From Blepharisma japonicum (Eukaryota; Ciliophora; Heterotrichea; Heterotrichida; Blepharismidae), in assembly GCA_949751835.1 (NCBI GenBank), contig CATKHK010000017.1, positions 310,001 to 374,000 on the forward strand: 64,000 nucleotides of DNA, in the 5' to 3' direction. The notes beneath the pieces are model-generated. The model searched no databases. It was not told the origin of the DNA and saw only the letters and a program-made list of their open reading frames with translations. A program made the translations under genes and the position numbers. Positions 36,211 to 47,017 of this stretch are shown in pieces; the stretch's first letter is position 1; each line of letters starts with the position of its first letter.

Positions 36211-37068
36211 ATGAGCCATGGTGAATATTATATAATAATCAAAAAATTTAATTTAAACATGTTGAAATGCTTTATGGATATAATTCACGGCCAAAAGAAA
36301 ATGGAATTTGATAAGAAGACTGTGATTTATGTTGGAGGAGCCTTTATTATTTCAGCTGCGATCTATTATCTGTATTGCAAGACATTGAAAAAAGCAAAGC
36401 CTGATAACAACCAGAATCAGCCAAAATTGGATTGTAAATTCAGAGAATTAGAAATTTTAATTTCTGAAGGCACCAATGAAGGTTGGAATGAAATCAAGAA
36501 AACTGACACTTTCAACGTTTACAAAAAAGACACAGGTGACTCTCCAATTGCTATAATTAAAGCCTTCATTATCATCAAAGATACCTCTATTGAAGATGTC
36601 CATTTTGCTATATGGGATGGTGATTTCCGAAGGTCATGGGATTCTGTAGCACAAGATTTTCAAGTAATTGATAAAACTGATCATCAGAACGACGTCATTT
36701 ATTTTTATGCAAAAAGCCCAGTACCTTGGCTTGTATCGAATAGAGAATTTGTCCAGCACAGAATGTATAGAAGAGATGGAGATAAAATTATGATTGTTTA
36801 CTGGTCAGCTGATAGACCTGACAGAGCTGTTCCTGAAAACTGGGTGAGGGCAAATACTATTATTTCAGGGTATATTATTGAAAAGGGCGAAAATCCAGGA
36901 GAAGTCAAGGTGAATTTTATTACACAAAATGATGTAAAAGGGAGCATACCTCCACAACTTATAAATACTTATGCTCCAATTAAGGCACTTAATTGGGTTA
37001 AAGAGCTAGGAAAAGCGTGCAAATTACTACAAAATAATCGCCATAAACATATCATTAATGAAAGCTAA
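36211..37068 (+). CDS. START-domain lipid-transfer protein with membrane anchor
   Basis: 285 aa. N-terminal membrane helix (TVIYVGGAFIISAAIYYLYC, about residues 36-55), then a START domain (about 75-275): WDGDFRRSWDSVAQDFQVID, YFYAKSPVPWLVSNREFV, IVYWSADRPDRAVPENWVR and the C-terminal PPQLINTYAPIKALNWVKEL. START domains bind sterols or phospholipids in a hydrophobic tunnel. The start may be ATG 36211 or an inner ATG at 36301 (MEFDKK), which would put the helix at the very N-terminus. The last 340 bases are copied into the downstream duplication. Confidence 0.9.
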   Translation: MSHGEYYIIIKKFNLNMLKCFMDIIHGQKKMEFDKKTVIYVGGAFIISAAIYYLYCKTLKKAKPDNNQNQPKLDCKFRELEILISEGTNEGWNEIKKTDTFNVYKKDTGDSPIAIIKAFIIIKDTSIEDVHFAIWDGDFRRSWDSVAQDFQVIDKTDHQNDVIYFYAKSPVPWLVSNREFVQHRMYRRDGDKIMIVYWSADRPDRAVPENWVRANTIISGYIIEKGENPGEVKVNFITQNDVKGSIPPQLINTYAPIKALNWVKELGKACKLLQNNRHKHIINES

Positions 37069-37164
37069 ATTGATATAAATAGCTCATCTATATTTGTCTA
37101 TTTTTCAGTAATGTTTTATTAAAATGATAAATATAAATTATTTCTTAAATGCCTCAATAGTAGC

Positions 37165-39780
37165 CTAATCGTTGATATAGCCCATCATATCTTTAAACGA
37201 GTTATCATAATTTCCTCTTTTACCTGATGATCACGCCAACATTTTTTGCAAAAGTTTTGAGAGCCATTTAGGCTCAATATATTGCAATTTATTAAATGAT
37301 TCTTTTTTCCAATCAGCAACAGACTCAAGCTCCACCATTTGTAAAAATACTAGGCCAAGAGAAAAAATATCGGATTTTTCGATCTCATTAGTGCTAGATA
37401 AATTCCCCAAGATGATTTCTGGAGAAGAATATCCTTCCTCATTTTGGATGAAATCATCAAAATTTTCAGGAAATAAGCATTCGCTATATAGCCTAGTTTT
37501 TGGAATAAAAAATCCTGTGATTTTTATATCTGAATGCATGCTAAACGCTATATTATGAGGCTTAATATTGCAATGACAGTTAAAATTGCTTTTTAAAGCA
37601 ATCAATCCTTCTAAAATTAATTTTGCATAATCTCTTAACTCAATTTCTGAATATCTTATATTATATTCTCTTCTTTTAGTAATGTCTGATATTAAGCTTT
37701 TACTGCATCATTCCGTTATATTAGAAAATTCGCAACAGCTTTTATATGAATACATTGACCCATAATATTCTATGAATGTGGAATGCTTTCCATTTAATTC
37801 TTTAAGTAACTTAGCTTCTTCAATATATGGAAGTAAATTTCTGAAATCTTTGCTTCGATAAGTTCTTATAAGTACCGTTTTTTCGTTGTAAATACCTTTT
37901 AAAAATTCAACTGTAACATCAGTTGACAAACACTTTGAATAGTGAGGTATTGGGCAAAATTCAATTAAACTTGAGCTAATTATTTCAAGATCTTTAAGAT
38001 AATTAGAAACGTTTATATTGGAATTTAGCTCGATTTCATATTCCAAAATTTGCTTGGATAAGCTACCTTCATTTTTATTTACTTCGCAAGTCATAAAAGT
38101 ATCTAAACATTCTTTAAAACTTGCTCTTTCAGCGCTATTTACAGCAAGCATCTTTCTTAGTAAATCTGCTACATTTTTTGGTTTAAAAGTTGATAAATAA
38201 TTATCAATTTTATACCAAAATGGAGGTGTGTTTAGCTCAGAAATTGGGAGTAAAGAATACATCTGCAAAAATATTAAGCCTAATGAGTATACATCACATT
38301 TTTCTAAAAAGTCTAAGCTTTTTATCTCAAAACGATCTTCTTCATTAAGTGCAAAGATCTCTGGAGCTGTATAATTGTCTTGTCATAAGCTGTATATATT
38401 ATTTGCGTATAAAATAGGCCTATTCATTTCAAGTCTTTCTGAGAAACTAAATTCAGCAATTTTAATCATTCGATTTTCAGTTATTAATATATTATGAGGA
38501 TTAACATTTGTGTGCGTAATTCCTAATGATTTCAAAAAAGAAAATGCACTTAATAAGTCAAAAACTATTTTTTGGTATTCTTTATATGCATATTTTTCAT
38601 TTTTGTTGCTATGATTGATAATATCATCTATAAGTGTGCTATCAAATGCTTCAGTAACAATAGAGAAGTCTTTTGAGTTTTGAGAATTTGAAGACCCTTT
38701 ATACCAACCTTTGTATTCCAAAAAGCATTGGTTTTTTCCTGAAAGATATCTGAAGAGATTGCACTCTTTTAAAAACAAACTTGATGGACTGCTGAACTTT
38801 TGATGATAGTGTTTAATACATATTGGTATGGACTTGTCTAGCATTCCTTTGTAAGCTGAAATACTTGACACTTCTTCATTGATTTCAGAGAATCTGCATA
38901 TCAACTCCGTTATTTCAATTTTTTCAATTTGTAACTCCGTACTTTCGAAATCATCCATAAGAGAGGCTCAAAAATTGTTGGATTGGTAACATATTTTGAC
39001 ATTTTCCCTTTTAAAGAAACTCATCTTCATACAATTAATTTTAGCTCTCGTGTCCTGATCTAGCTTAATTGCTTCATCAATAAGTTCAATAAGCCCAATA
39101 AGCTTTTCAGCGATTTTTTCAAAGTTTTCATAAGTATCTACGTCAGAAAGATCATCTTCAAGCTTTGCCTTCTCAGATTCAATTCATTTTAAAGTAGAAT
39201 CCACAATATCTTTTGTTAACCACTCAAAGCAATTCTCTATTTCTGGCTTAAATGCTAATATAAAGTTTAAGTTTTCTATTAGCTTATCTTTATCTTCTGT
39301 TAGTGTGATCAGTTTTAATCTATTGTCAATTTGAATTTTAAGATCATTTCAGCAGGAATTTCCAGTAAGTTCCTTAATTACATTTTGTAATTTGTATCAG
39401 TTTAGTGCATCTTCTAAATTTATGCAGAATCTCATATCTTCCTTAATCCTATCTAATAATCTCAATAGTAAATATTGATCTGCAGATTCAGAAACAATCT
39501 TTAGATGCGCAGCAGCTTTCATCGCTGATAGACACAATTTATAAGTCAGGGGTCTGCATTTAAGGATTTTAGAGATTTTACAAGATTTGCACAAAATACT
39601 CATCACAATTTGGAGTTTTTGATTGTCTGGCAAATTAATTTTCAAATATCTTCTTCTTTCTTTTAGATAATCTAAATCAAGTGCTTCCAATTTAATTCTA
39701 AAGTTTTTTATAGAGTCGCTTTTTGGATACGCGTTTCGAGTATATTCCCCTATCTCATGTCCCAAAAATACTTGATCCAT
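37165..39780 (-). CDS. Double pseudokinase with helical N-terminus (gene A)
   Basis: 871 aa, one open frame when TGA is Trp. Residues 30-130 are a Cys-rich helical domain (LCKSCKISKILKCRP, LSAMKAAAHLKIVSES); 150-270 are helical/coiled. Pseudokinase 1 (about 290-565) keeps the beta-3 Lys (ICIK, K323), the helix-C Glu (LKEC, E339), NPHNIL (N430), APE and DVYSLGL, but HRD is HTN (423-425) and DFG is EFS (443-445). Pseudokinase 2 (about 615-865) has VLIRTY with Arg639 for Lys, HCNIKPHN (Asp to Asn) and TGFF instead of DFG. Neither domain should phosphorylate. Layout resembles MLKL-type effectors. It ends at a TAG where the twin gene continues nine codons. Confidence 0.88.
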
Positions 39781-40123
39781 GATTTTATTTTTGATTCTAT
39801 AAATTTTTGATTAATTAATTCTGCAGGAAATCTTATGTGATAAATCTGGTTTAAATAAATAATTTTTTAAACCTGATATTTTAATAATTAGATTTAATTT
39901 ATTGAATAAAAAGTAAGAAGAATCATGATATATCTTATGCGAAAGAGAAGTCAAGATGGAATATGAACCAAAAATCGTAGAAAGCTAATAGAGTGATGAC
40001 GCCCAGCCTCTATAGAGAAAATTCAACGTGTTCAAATGGCCTTATGGCCATCTCCATTTTCACCCTTAGAAAAGCATCAAAATAAACTACAATGATGCAT
40101 TTTAGATAAAACTATCTTAATGC
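39781..40123. other. Spacer between pseudokinase genes A and B, unit 1
   Basis: AT-rich. A GC-richer patch near 39990-40050 (GATGACGCCCAGCCTC, then CAAATGGCC/TTATGGCC) is conserved in the second unit near 46750-46800; its role is unknown. Confidence 0.5.
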
Positions 40124-41781
40124 TTAGCTTGTAAAAATCTCCAAACTTTCTTTAAAACTAGGTCTTTCATTACTATTTTCAGCAAGCATTTTTCTCAATA
40201 AATTTGCTACGTTTTCTGGCTTAAAAGCTGATACATAGCAGTCTATTTTACTCCAAAATAGAGGTGTGTTTAACTCAGCGATTGGTAGTAAAGAATACAT
40301 CTGTAAAAAAACTAACCCTAGTGAATATACATTGCATTTATTAATATCTATACTTGTTTTATTGGCAACGCCTTTATGAATTCTAATTAGTTCTGGAGCC
40401 ATATAGTCATCCTTTCATAAACTATCTGCATTATTTGAATATAGAGTAGGATTATCTATTGAAAAGCTATCTGAAAAATTGAATTCTGCTATTTTTAGTG
40501 TCCGATTTTCAGCTATCAGTATATTATGGGGTTTTATATTGTTGTGTATTATTTCTCTAGATTCTAAAAAAGAAAATGCATCCAAGAGGCAAATAACGAT
40601 TCATTGATATTCTTGATACGTATATTTTTGATTTTGGCTACTACGATTAACAATTTCGTCCATTAATGTGCAAGCAAATCCTTCTGTTACAATAGCAAAG
40701 GCAGGAACTTTTTTTGAATCGTTAAAATCTAAAAGTTCGTGAAATCAGCCTTCGTATTTCAAAAAATGTTGGCTTGTTTCTGACAAATTTCTTATGAGAT
40801 TTAGTTCTTTTAGAAATACATTTGGAGGCTCATTGAACTTTTGATGATAGATTTTGATGCAGATTGGTTTGGATTCGTCTAGTATGCCTCTATAAGTTGA
40901 GATGATTGATTGTTCTTCATTAAACTCTGAAGTGAAAGCTATTAATTCCATTTTCGTAATTCTATCAAATGCTATCCTCTTTTCTTCGAAATCTTCAGGA
41001 AATATATTTCCACTTTTCTCCTTATCATTTTCATCTATAATTTCTCATTCTAAAACATGATTTGTATCATCTATTTCGTCTAATTTTTTTTCTTTTTCCT
41101 CTCTTATTGCTGCTATAAGCTCTTCAAGTTTTTTGGAATTATTTCTAAACTCTATAAGAGAGTCTATGTCACAACATTTAGTTCTTTGTGTCTCAGTTTC
41201 TATTCATTTTAATGAGGCACTTACAGTACAACTGATTATTCATTTTAATTCAACCTTTTCTTCTTGATTAAATTGTCTTATAAACTCAAGATTTTCCTTA
41301 AGTTTATCGAATCATTTTCTATCGCAATTAAATATAATGTTTCATCTATTTGCTCCCTAAAAGACTGTTTCAAGGTATTTTCTATGCTAGATTCAATTCT
41401 TTTGATTAGCCTTCAGCAATTCACAGCATTATCTAGCCTGTCACAATTTTTTATATTTTCTTGTAAGCATTCTTTCAATTCATCTAAAACCTCTTGAACT
41501 GCATATTCAGAATAAAAAAGCAGATGGGTTGCAGCTTTAAGAGCTGAAACGCACTGTTTTAAATTTAAACTCCTTTTGTTTAATATCACACAAATTTTGC
41601 AAGCTTTATATAGTTGTTTACCAAGTTCTTGATTGTCTTTAAATAATGTTTTAATTTTATCCCGTCTGCGTTTTAAAGTCTTTATTATAGAACCTTTTGA
41701 AACCTTTAATAGACGCTGTAAACTCTTATCATCATCCAAAGCTTTTTTAATTAATTTTCGTCACACTTGTTCTTCCTTCAT
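40124..41781 (-). pseudogene. Single-pseudokinase gene B, frameshifted copy
   Basis: Homologue of the open gene at 47018-48676. Both halves are well kept: MKEEQVW.. helical N-terminus (SALKAATHLLFYSEYAVQEV) at 41413-41781 in one frame, and the coiled linker plus pseudokinase at 40124-41300 in another. Compared with the twin, one base is missing near 41311-41325 in a short AT stretch, so the N-terminal frame reaches a TAA at 41278. HRD is HNN and DFG is EFN, as in the twin. It may be a true pseudogene, a sequencing error, or differ between chromosome copies. Confidence 0.75.
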
Positions 41782-42180
41782 TTTTATAACTCTATAATTT
41801 AATTAAATTAAGCTATAAAATTATGCTAATTATTATTTAAAATTTACCCGTCTGATAGCTCAAAGCAGTAATTATGAGTTATGGATAGAATATTATTTTG
41901 CTCCTTATATAATTATATACCCGGGAAGTTGTCCCATTAAATTTTTCAATTCTCGAGTTTATATGTCCTGTTTTTTTAATAATGGGCTCCATCTTTAAAT
42001 TTGCATAAGTCAAAATTCTATTGAAATTTTGGCCTGATATGCTGACTGGAGTGAATATGCATTGAGATCTATTGTATTGTATACTCAGGAAGTTACCCCT
42101 TGTGCTATCAAATTTTTATGTATTTACTTTACTTTATTCTCATTCACTTTTTATTGGTAATTTATTAAATCTTTTTATAT
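41782..42180. other. AT-rich spacer upstream of gene B, unit 1
   Basis: Holds a 26-base motif beginning AGAATATTATTTTGCT (41887) that recurs at 48786 and 50202. No gene seen. Confidence 0.5.
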
Positions 42181-42189
42181 TAATCTTCT

Positions 42190-43245
42190 AAATCTATCAA
42201 AGTGATTGCATTTAAATATATTTCTTCAAGATATTTCTAATTATACTACAAACATCTAAATTTTTTGGTACAAAATCAATTTCTATGTTTAACTTTCTCA
42301 GAATATAGCTATATTCTAGCATATGAAATTTCTCAACAAATGCAAATTTAGGGGTATATAGCGAATTAAAAATAAGTTTATTTAAAGTTTCTTATATAAA
42401 TTGCTATTTTCATTGGTTTTATTAGCTCCAGCATTATCTAGAAATATTACAGTATTTTTTCTAAAATTTTGATTTCTATTTTCTATTAGACGAACTAAAT
42501 CCGTAATAAAGCTGTTGAATGTGTGTTTATTGTTTCCTCCTTCAATTGCTCTTCAAACAATAATACCATTACTACTTAATACTGTCAAAATAATAGTGTA
42601 ATTTCTATAATTTGGCTTTTAAATGAAATGCATTTTTGACCTTTTTTACTTAATCCATGGCTTCTGCTGTCATTATCAATGTGAAATTCATCAATATTTA
42701 TAATTTCAATATTTCTCTCCAGAATTTTGAGGTATCGTAGCTACATTTTGGCGTTTGATCATATTTATCTTTGAAACTCGATAGATTGGATGCTCCCATC
42801 ATTTTTGAGCTCCCTCATGCATTTGTAAACTTACTTAAAAGTAATTCTTTCATCTATTAGTTGTTATTTATTTTTTCAACTCTCTTAGGAATTGAAATAG
42901 TTGGATCACTATTTAAGCACGCTTCGGTCAAAGCAAGTCAGGCTGTACTATTACTTTAATTGCTTATCACTTCTTCCATCTTCAATATTACTACCTTCCT
43001 TATTTTTTTTAAGAATTGCATGGGGACGCTCTAAACCTTTTCCAATATCGACATAAGTGATGAGTTGATGAGAATCGTAAAGCTTTATTTTATAATTTCC
43101 CTCGCGTTTTTAATTTTTTTAAATATTTTCTTGTTTGATATTCATATTCTGATCATTTGCATTAGTTCTTTCTTTACTATGGCTTCTGCTGGGCATGATC
43201 TCCATAATCAAAGTCAATAAGGAACTGATTTTTTTTATTTGATGG
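42190..43245 (-). mobile_element. Decayed Tc1/mariner-type (IS630 superfamily) transposon, copy 1
   Basis: Minus-strand transposase remains in several frames. The catalytic core is readable: IINIDEFHIDND with the first Asp near 42691, RAIEGGNNKHTFNSF, then VIFLDNAGANKTNEN with the second Asp at 42436-42438, and YTPKFAFVEKF with the Glu at 42332-42334. The second Asp to Glu spacing is about 34 residues, the DD34E pattern of Tc1/mariner. The core is interrupted by stops and frameshifts, so this copy is dead. Terminal inverted repeats were not found. Its Trp (GIIVWRAIE) is TGA-coded, so it was adapted to this code. Confidence 0.8.
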
Positions 43246-43472
43246 TGAAAGTCATAGCATTTTTCATTTCCTATAGAGCTTGGCTCCTAAATTTGAGAGA
43301 AGGTCTTAGAAGGAAGGTTATCATGCTCAGTTGTATTGATATTGCAGGTCTTAACGAAAAGATGTTTATCAAAGTAAAAAGGAGATAATTCTGTTTGATG
43401 CACTGTGATCATTGTGTGTATTTCAAAGTCAGTCATTTCCATTTTTTCTTTTTATTTGATTCGTCAGATAAA

Positions 43473-43815
43473 TTGGCTTGTATCGAATAGAGAATTTGTC
43501 CAGCACAGAATGTATAGAAGAGATGGAGATAAAATTATGATTGTTTACTGGTCAGCTGATAGACCTGACAGAGCTGTTCCTGAAAACTGAGTGAGGGCAA
43601 ATACTATTATTTCAGGGTATATTATTGAAAAGGGCGAAAATCCAGGAGAAGTCAAGGTTAATTTTATTACACAAAATGATGTAAAAGGGAGCATACCTCC
43701 ACAACTTATAAATACTTATGCTCCAATTAAGGCACTTAATTGGGTTAAAGAACTAGGAAAAGCGTGCAAATTACTACAAAATAATCGCCATAAGCATATC
43801 ATTAATGAAAGCTAA
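43473..43815 (+). pseudogene. Truncated copy of the START gene
   Basis: Matches the last 113 residues of the gene at 36211-37068 (WLVSNREFVQHRMYRRDGD to KHIINES) almost base for base; the lipid-binding N-half and the membrane anchor are absent. It was carried by the duplication. An ATG at 43405 in the adjoining unique sequence is in frame by chance (MIIVCISKSVISI), so a short chimeric protein is possible but would lack most of the fold. One codon differs as TGA for TGG (both Trp). Confidence 0.85.
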
Positions 43816-43884
43816 ATTGATATAAATAGCTCATCTATATTACTTTACTTTTCAGTAATGTTTTATTAAAATGATAAATGTAAA

Positions 43885-46539
43885 TTATTTCTTAAATGCC
43901 TCAATAGTAGCATAATCGTTGATATACCTCATCATATCTTTAAAGGAGTTATCATAATTTCCTCTTTTACCTGATGATCACGCCAACATTTTTTGCAAAA
44001 GATTTGAGAGCCATTCAGGCTCAATATGTTGCAATTTTTTAAATGATTCTTTTTTCCAATCAGCAACAGGCTGAAGCTCCACCATTTGTAAAAATACTAG
44101 ACCAAGAGAAAAAATATCGGATTTTTCGATCTCATTAGTGTTGGATAAACTTCCCGAGATGCTTTCTGGAGAAGAATATCCTTCCTCATTTTGGATGAAA
44201 TAATCAAAATTTTCAGGAAATAAGCATTCGCTATATATCCCAGCTTTTGGAATAAAAAAACCTGTAATTTTTATATTTGAATCCATGCTAAACGCTATAT
44301 TATGAGGCTTAATATTGTGATGAGGGTTAAAATTGCTTTTTAAAGCAACCAATCCTTCTAAAACCATTATTGCATAATTTCTTAAATCAATTTCTGGATA
44401 TTTTATATTATTTGCTCTTCTTTTAGTAATATCTGATATTAAGCTTTGACTGCATCATTCTGTTATATTAGAAAATTCGCAGCAGCTTTTATATGAATAC
44501 ATTGACCCATAATATTCTATGAATGTGGAATGCTTTCCATTTAATTTTTTAAGTAATTTAGCTTCTTTAACATATGGAAGTAAATTTCTGAAATCTTTAC
44601 TTCGATAAGTTCTTATAAGTACCGTTTTTTCGTTGTGAATACCTTTTAAAAATTCAACTGTAACTTCCTTTGACAAATGCTTTGAATAGTGAGGTTCTGG
44701 GAAAAATTCAATTAAACTTGAGCTAATTACTTCAAGATCTTTAAGATAATTAGAAACGTCTATATTGGGATTTAGCTCGATTTCATATTCCAAAATTTGC
44801 TTGGATAAGCTACCTTCATTTTTATTTACTTGGCAAGTCATAAAAATATCTAAACATTCTTTAAAACTTGCTCTTTCAGCGCTTTTTACAGCGAGCATCT
44901 TTCTTAGTAAAATTGCTACATTTATTGGTTTAAAAGTTGATAAATAGTCATCAATCTCATCCCAAAATGGAGATGTGTTTAGCTCAGAAATTGGGAGTAA
45001 AGAATACATCTGCAAAAATATTAAGCCTAATGAATATACATCACATTTTTCTAAAAAATCTAAGCTTTTTATCTGAGAACGATCTTCCTCATTAAGTTCA
45101 AAGATCTCTGGAGCTGTATAGTTGTCTTTTCATAAGTTGTATGCATCATTTGCATATGAAATAGGTCTATTCATTTCAAGTCTTTCTGAGAAACTAAATT
45201 CAGCAATTTTAATCATTCGATTTTCAGTTATCAATATATTATGAGGTTTAACATTTGTATGTGTAATTTCTAATGATTTCAAAAAAGAAAATGCATTTAA
45301 TAAGCAAAAAACTATTTTTTGGTATTCTTGATATGTATATTTTTGATTACTGCTGCTATGATTGATAATATCATCTATAAGTCAGCTATCAAATGCTTCA
45401 GTAACAATAGCAAAATCAGAGAAGTCTTTTGAGTCTTGAGAATTTGAAGACTCTTTATACCAACCTTTGTATTCCAAAAAGCATTGGTTTTTTCCTGAAA
45501 GATATCTGAAGAGCTTGCATTCTTTTAAAAATAAATTTGATGGACCGCTGAACTTTTGATGATAGTGTTTAATACAAATTGGTATGGAATTGTCTAGCCA
45601 TCCTTTGTAAGCTGAAATAATTGACCCTTCTTCATTGTATTCAGAGAATCTGCATATCAACTCCGTTTTTTTAATTCTTTCAATTGGTAACTCCGTACTT
45701 TCGAAATCATCCATAAGAGAGGTTCAAAAATTGTTGGACTGGTAACATATTTTGACATTTTCCCTTTTAAAGAGACTCATCTTCATACAATTAATTTTAT
45801 CTCTAGTGTCCTGGTCTAGCTTAAGTGCTTCATCATTAAGATCAATAAGCCCAATAAGTTTTTCAGCAGTTTTTTCAAAGTTTTCATAAGCATCTACGTA
45901 AGAAAGATCAGCGTCAAGCTTTGCCTTCTCAGATTCAATTCATTTTAAAGTAGAATCCACAATATCTTTTGTTAACCACTCAAAGCAATTCTCTATTTCT
46001 GGCTTAAATGATAATACGAAGTTTAAGTTTTCTATTAACTTATCTTTGTCTTCTGTTAGTGTGATCATTTTTAATTTATTGTCAATTTGAATTTTAAGAT
46101 CATTTCAGCAGGAATTTCCAGTAAGTTTCTTAATTACATTTTGTAATTTGTATCAGTTTAGTGCATCTTCTAAATTTATGCAGAATCTTATATCTTCCTT
46201 AATCTTATCTAATAACCTCAATAGCAAATCTTGATCTGCAGATTCAGAAACAATCTTTAGATGCGCAGTAGCTTTCAGCGCTGATAGACACAATTTAAAA
46301 GTCAGTGGTCTGCATTTAAGGATTTTAGATATTTTACAAGATTTGCACAAAATACTCATCAAAATTTGGAGATTTTGATTGTCTGGGAAATGATTTTTGA
46401 TATATTCTCTTTTTTTTATTAGATAATCTAGATCAAGTATTTCCAATTTCTCTATAAGGCAACTTATTTTAGGGTATCTTTCTAGAAACGTGTTTCGAGC
46501 ATATTTCCCTATCTCATATCACAAAAATACTTGATTCAT
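43885..46539 (-). CDS. Double pseudokinase, unit 2 (gene A')
   Basis: 884-aa twin of gene A, open throughout when TGA is Trp. The N-terminus is MNQVFLWYEIGKYARN, more diverged than the rest. Pseudokinase 1 has HTNVKPHNIL (HRD Asp to Asn; the following Lys is kept here, unlike in A) and IAEFSFSE for DFG. Pseudokinase 2 has HHNIKPHNIA and ITGFF. The C-terminus reads through the position of A's TAG as YINDYATIEAFKK before TAA. The open frame over 2.6 kb despite many substitutions relative to A argues that both copies are or were under selection. Confidence 0.88.
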
Positions 46540-47017
46540 TTTATTTTTGATTCTATAAATTTTTGATTAATTAATTCTGTAGCAAATCTTATGTGATAAA
46601 TCTGGTTTAAATAAATAATTTTTTAAACCTGATATTTTAATAATTAGATTTAATTTGTTGTATAAAAAGTAAGAAGGGTCATAATATATCTTATGCGAAA
46701 GAGAAGCCAAGATAGAATATGATCCAAAAATCGTAGAAAGCTAATACAGCGATGACGCCCAGCCTCTATAGAGAAATGCAACGTGTTCAAATGGCATCAT
46801 GGCCATTTCACCCTTAGAAAAGCATAAAAATAATCTAAAATGATGTATTTAAGATAAAAATATCTTAATTCTTATATAATCTGGAAGTTAGGATGTATGA
46901 TAATATAGAAAATGGCTTTCATTAAGTCAAAATGCATCAAAGAAAATGCAAAGTAACTATCATAAATGATAAACTTTAATAGATATCATATCTAATCCTT
47001 AATTGATTGATTTTCTC
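46540..47017. other. Spacer between A' and B', unit 2
   Basis: Same as the unit-1 spacer plus about 140 additional bases (about 46872-47011) that unit 1 lacks. No gene seen. Confidence 0.5.

Larger units (their letters stand above)
36726..43245. repeat. Tandem duplication, unit 1 (about 6.5 kb)
   Basis: Contains the 3' end of the START gene, pseudokinase genes A and B (minus) and a Tc1/mariner relic. The second unit starts at 43473 at an offset of 6747 bases in its first part. By eye, sampled stretches agree at about 90-96%; indels shift the offset to about 6895 after gene A, mainly through about 140 bases between A and B that unit 1 lacks. Confidence 0.9.

Noticed and set aside
39990-40060. 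tRNA-like or small RNA patch conserved between the duplicated units
   Set aside because: Conservation is explained by the recent duplication; no cloverleaf seen.
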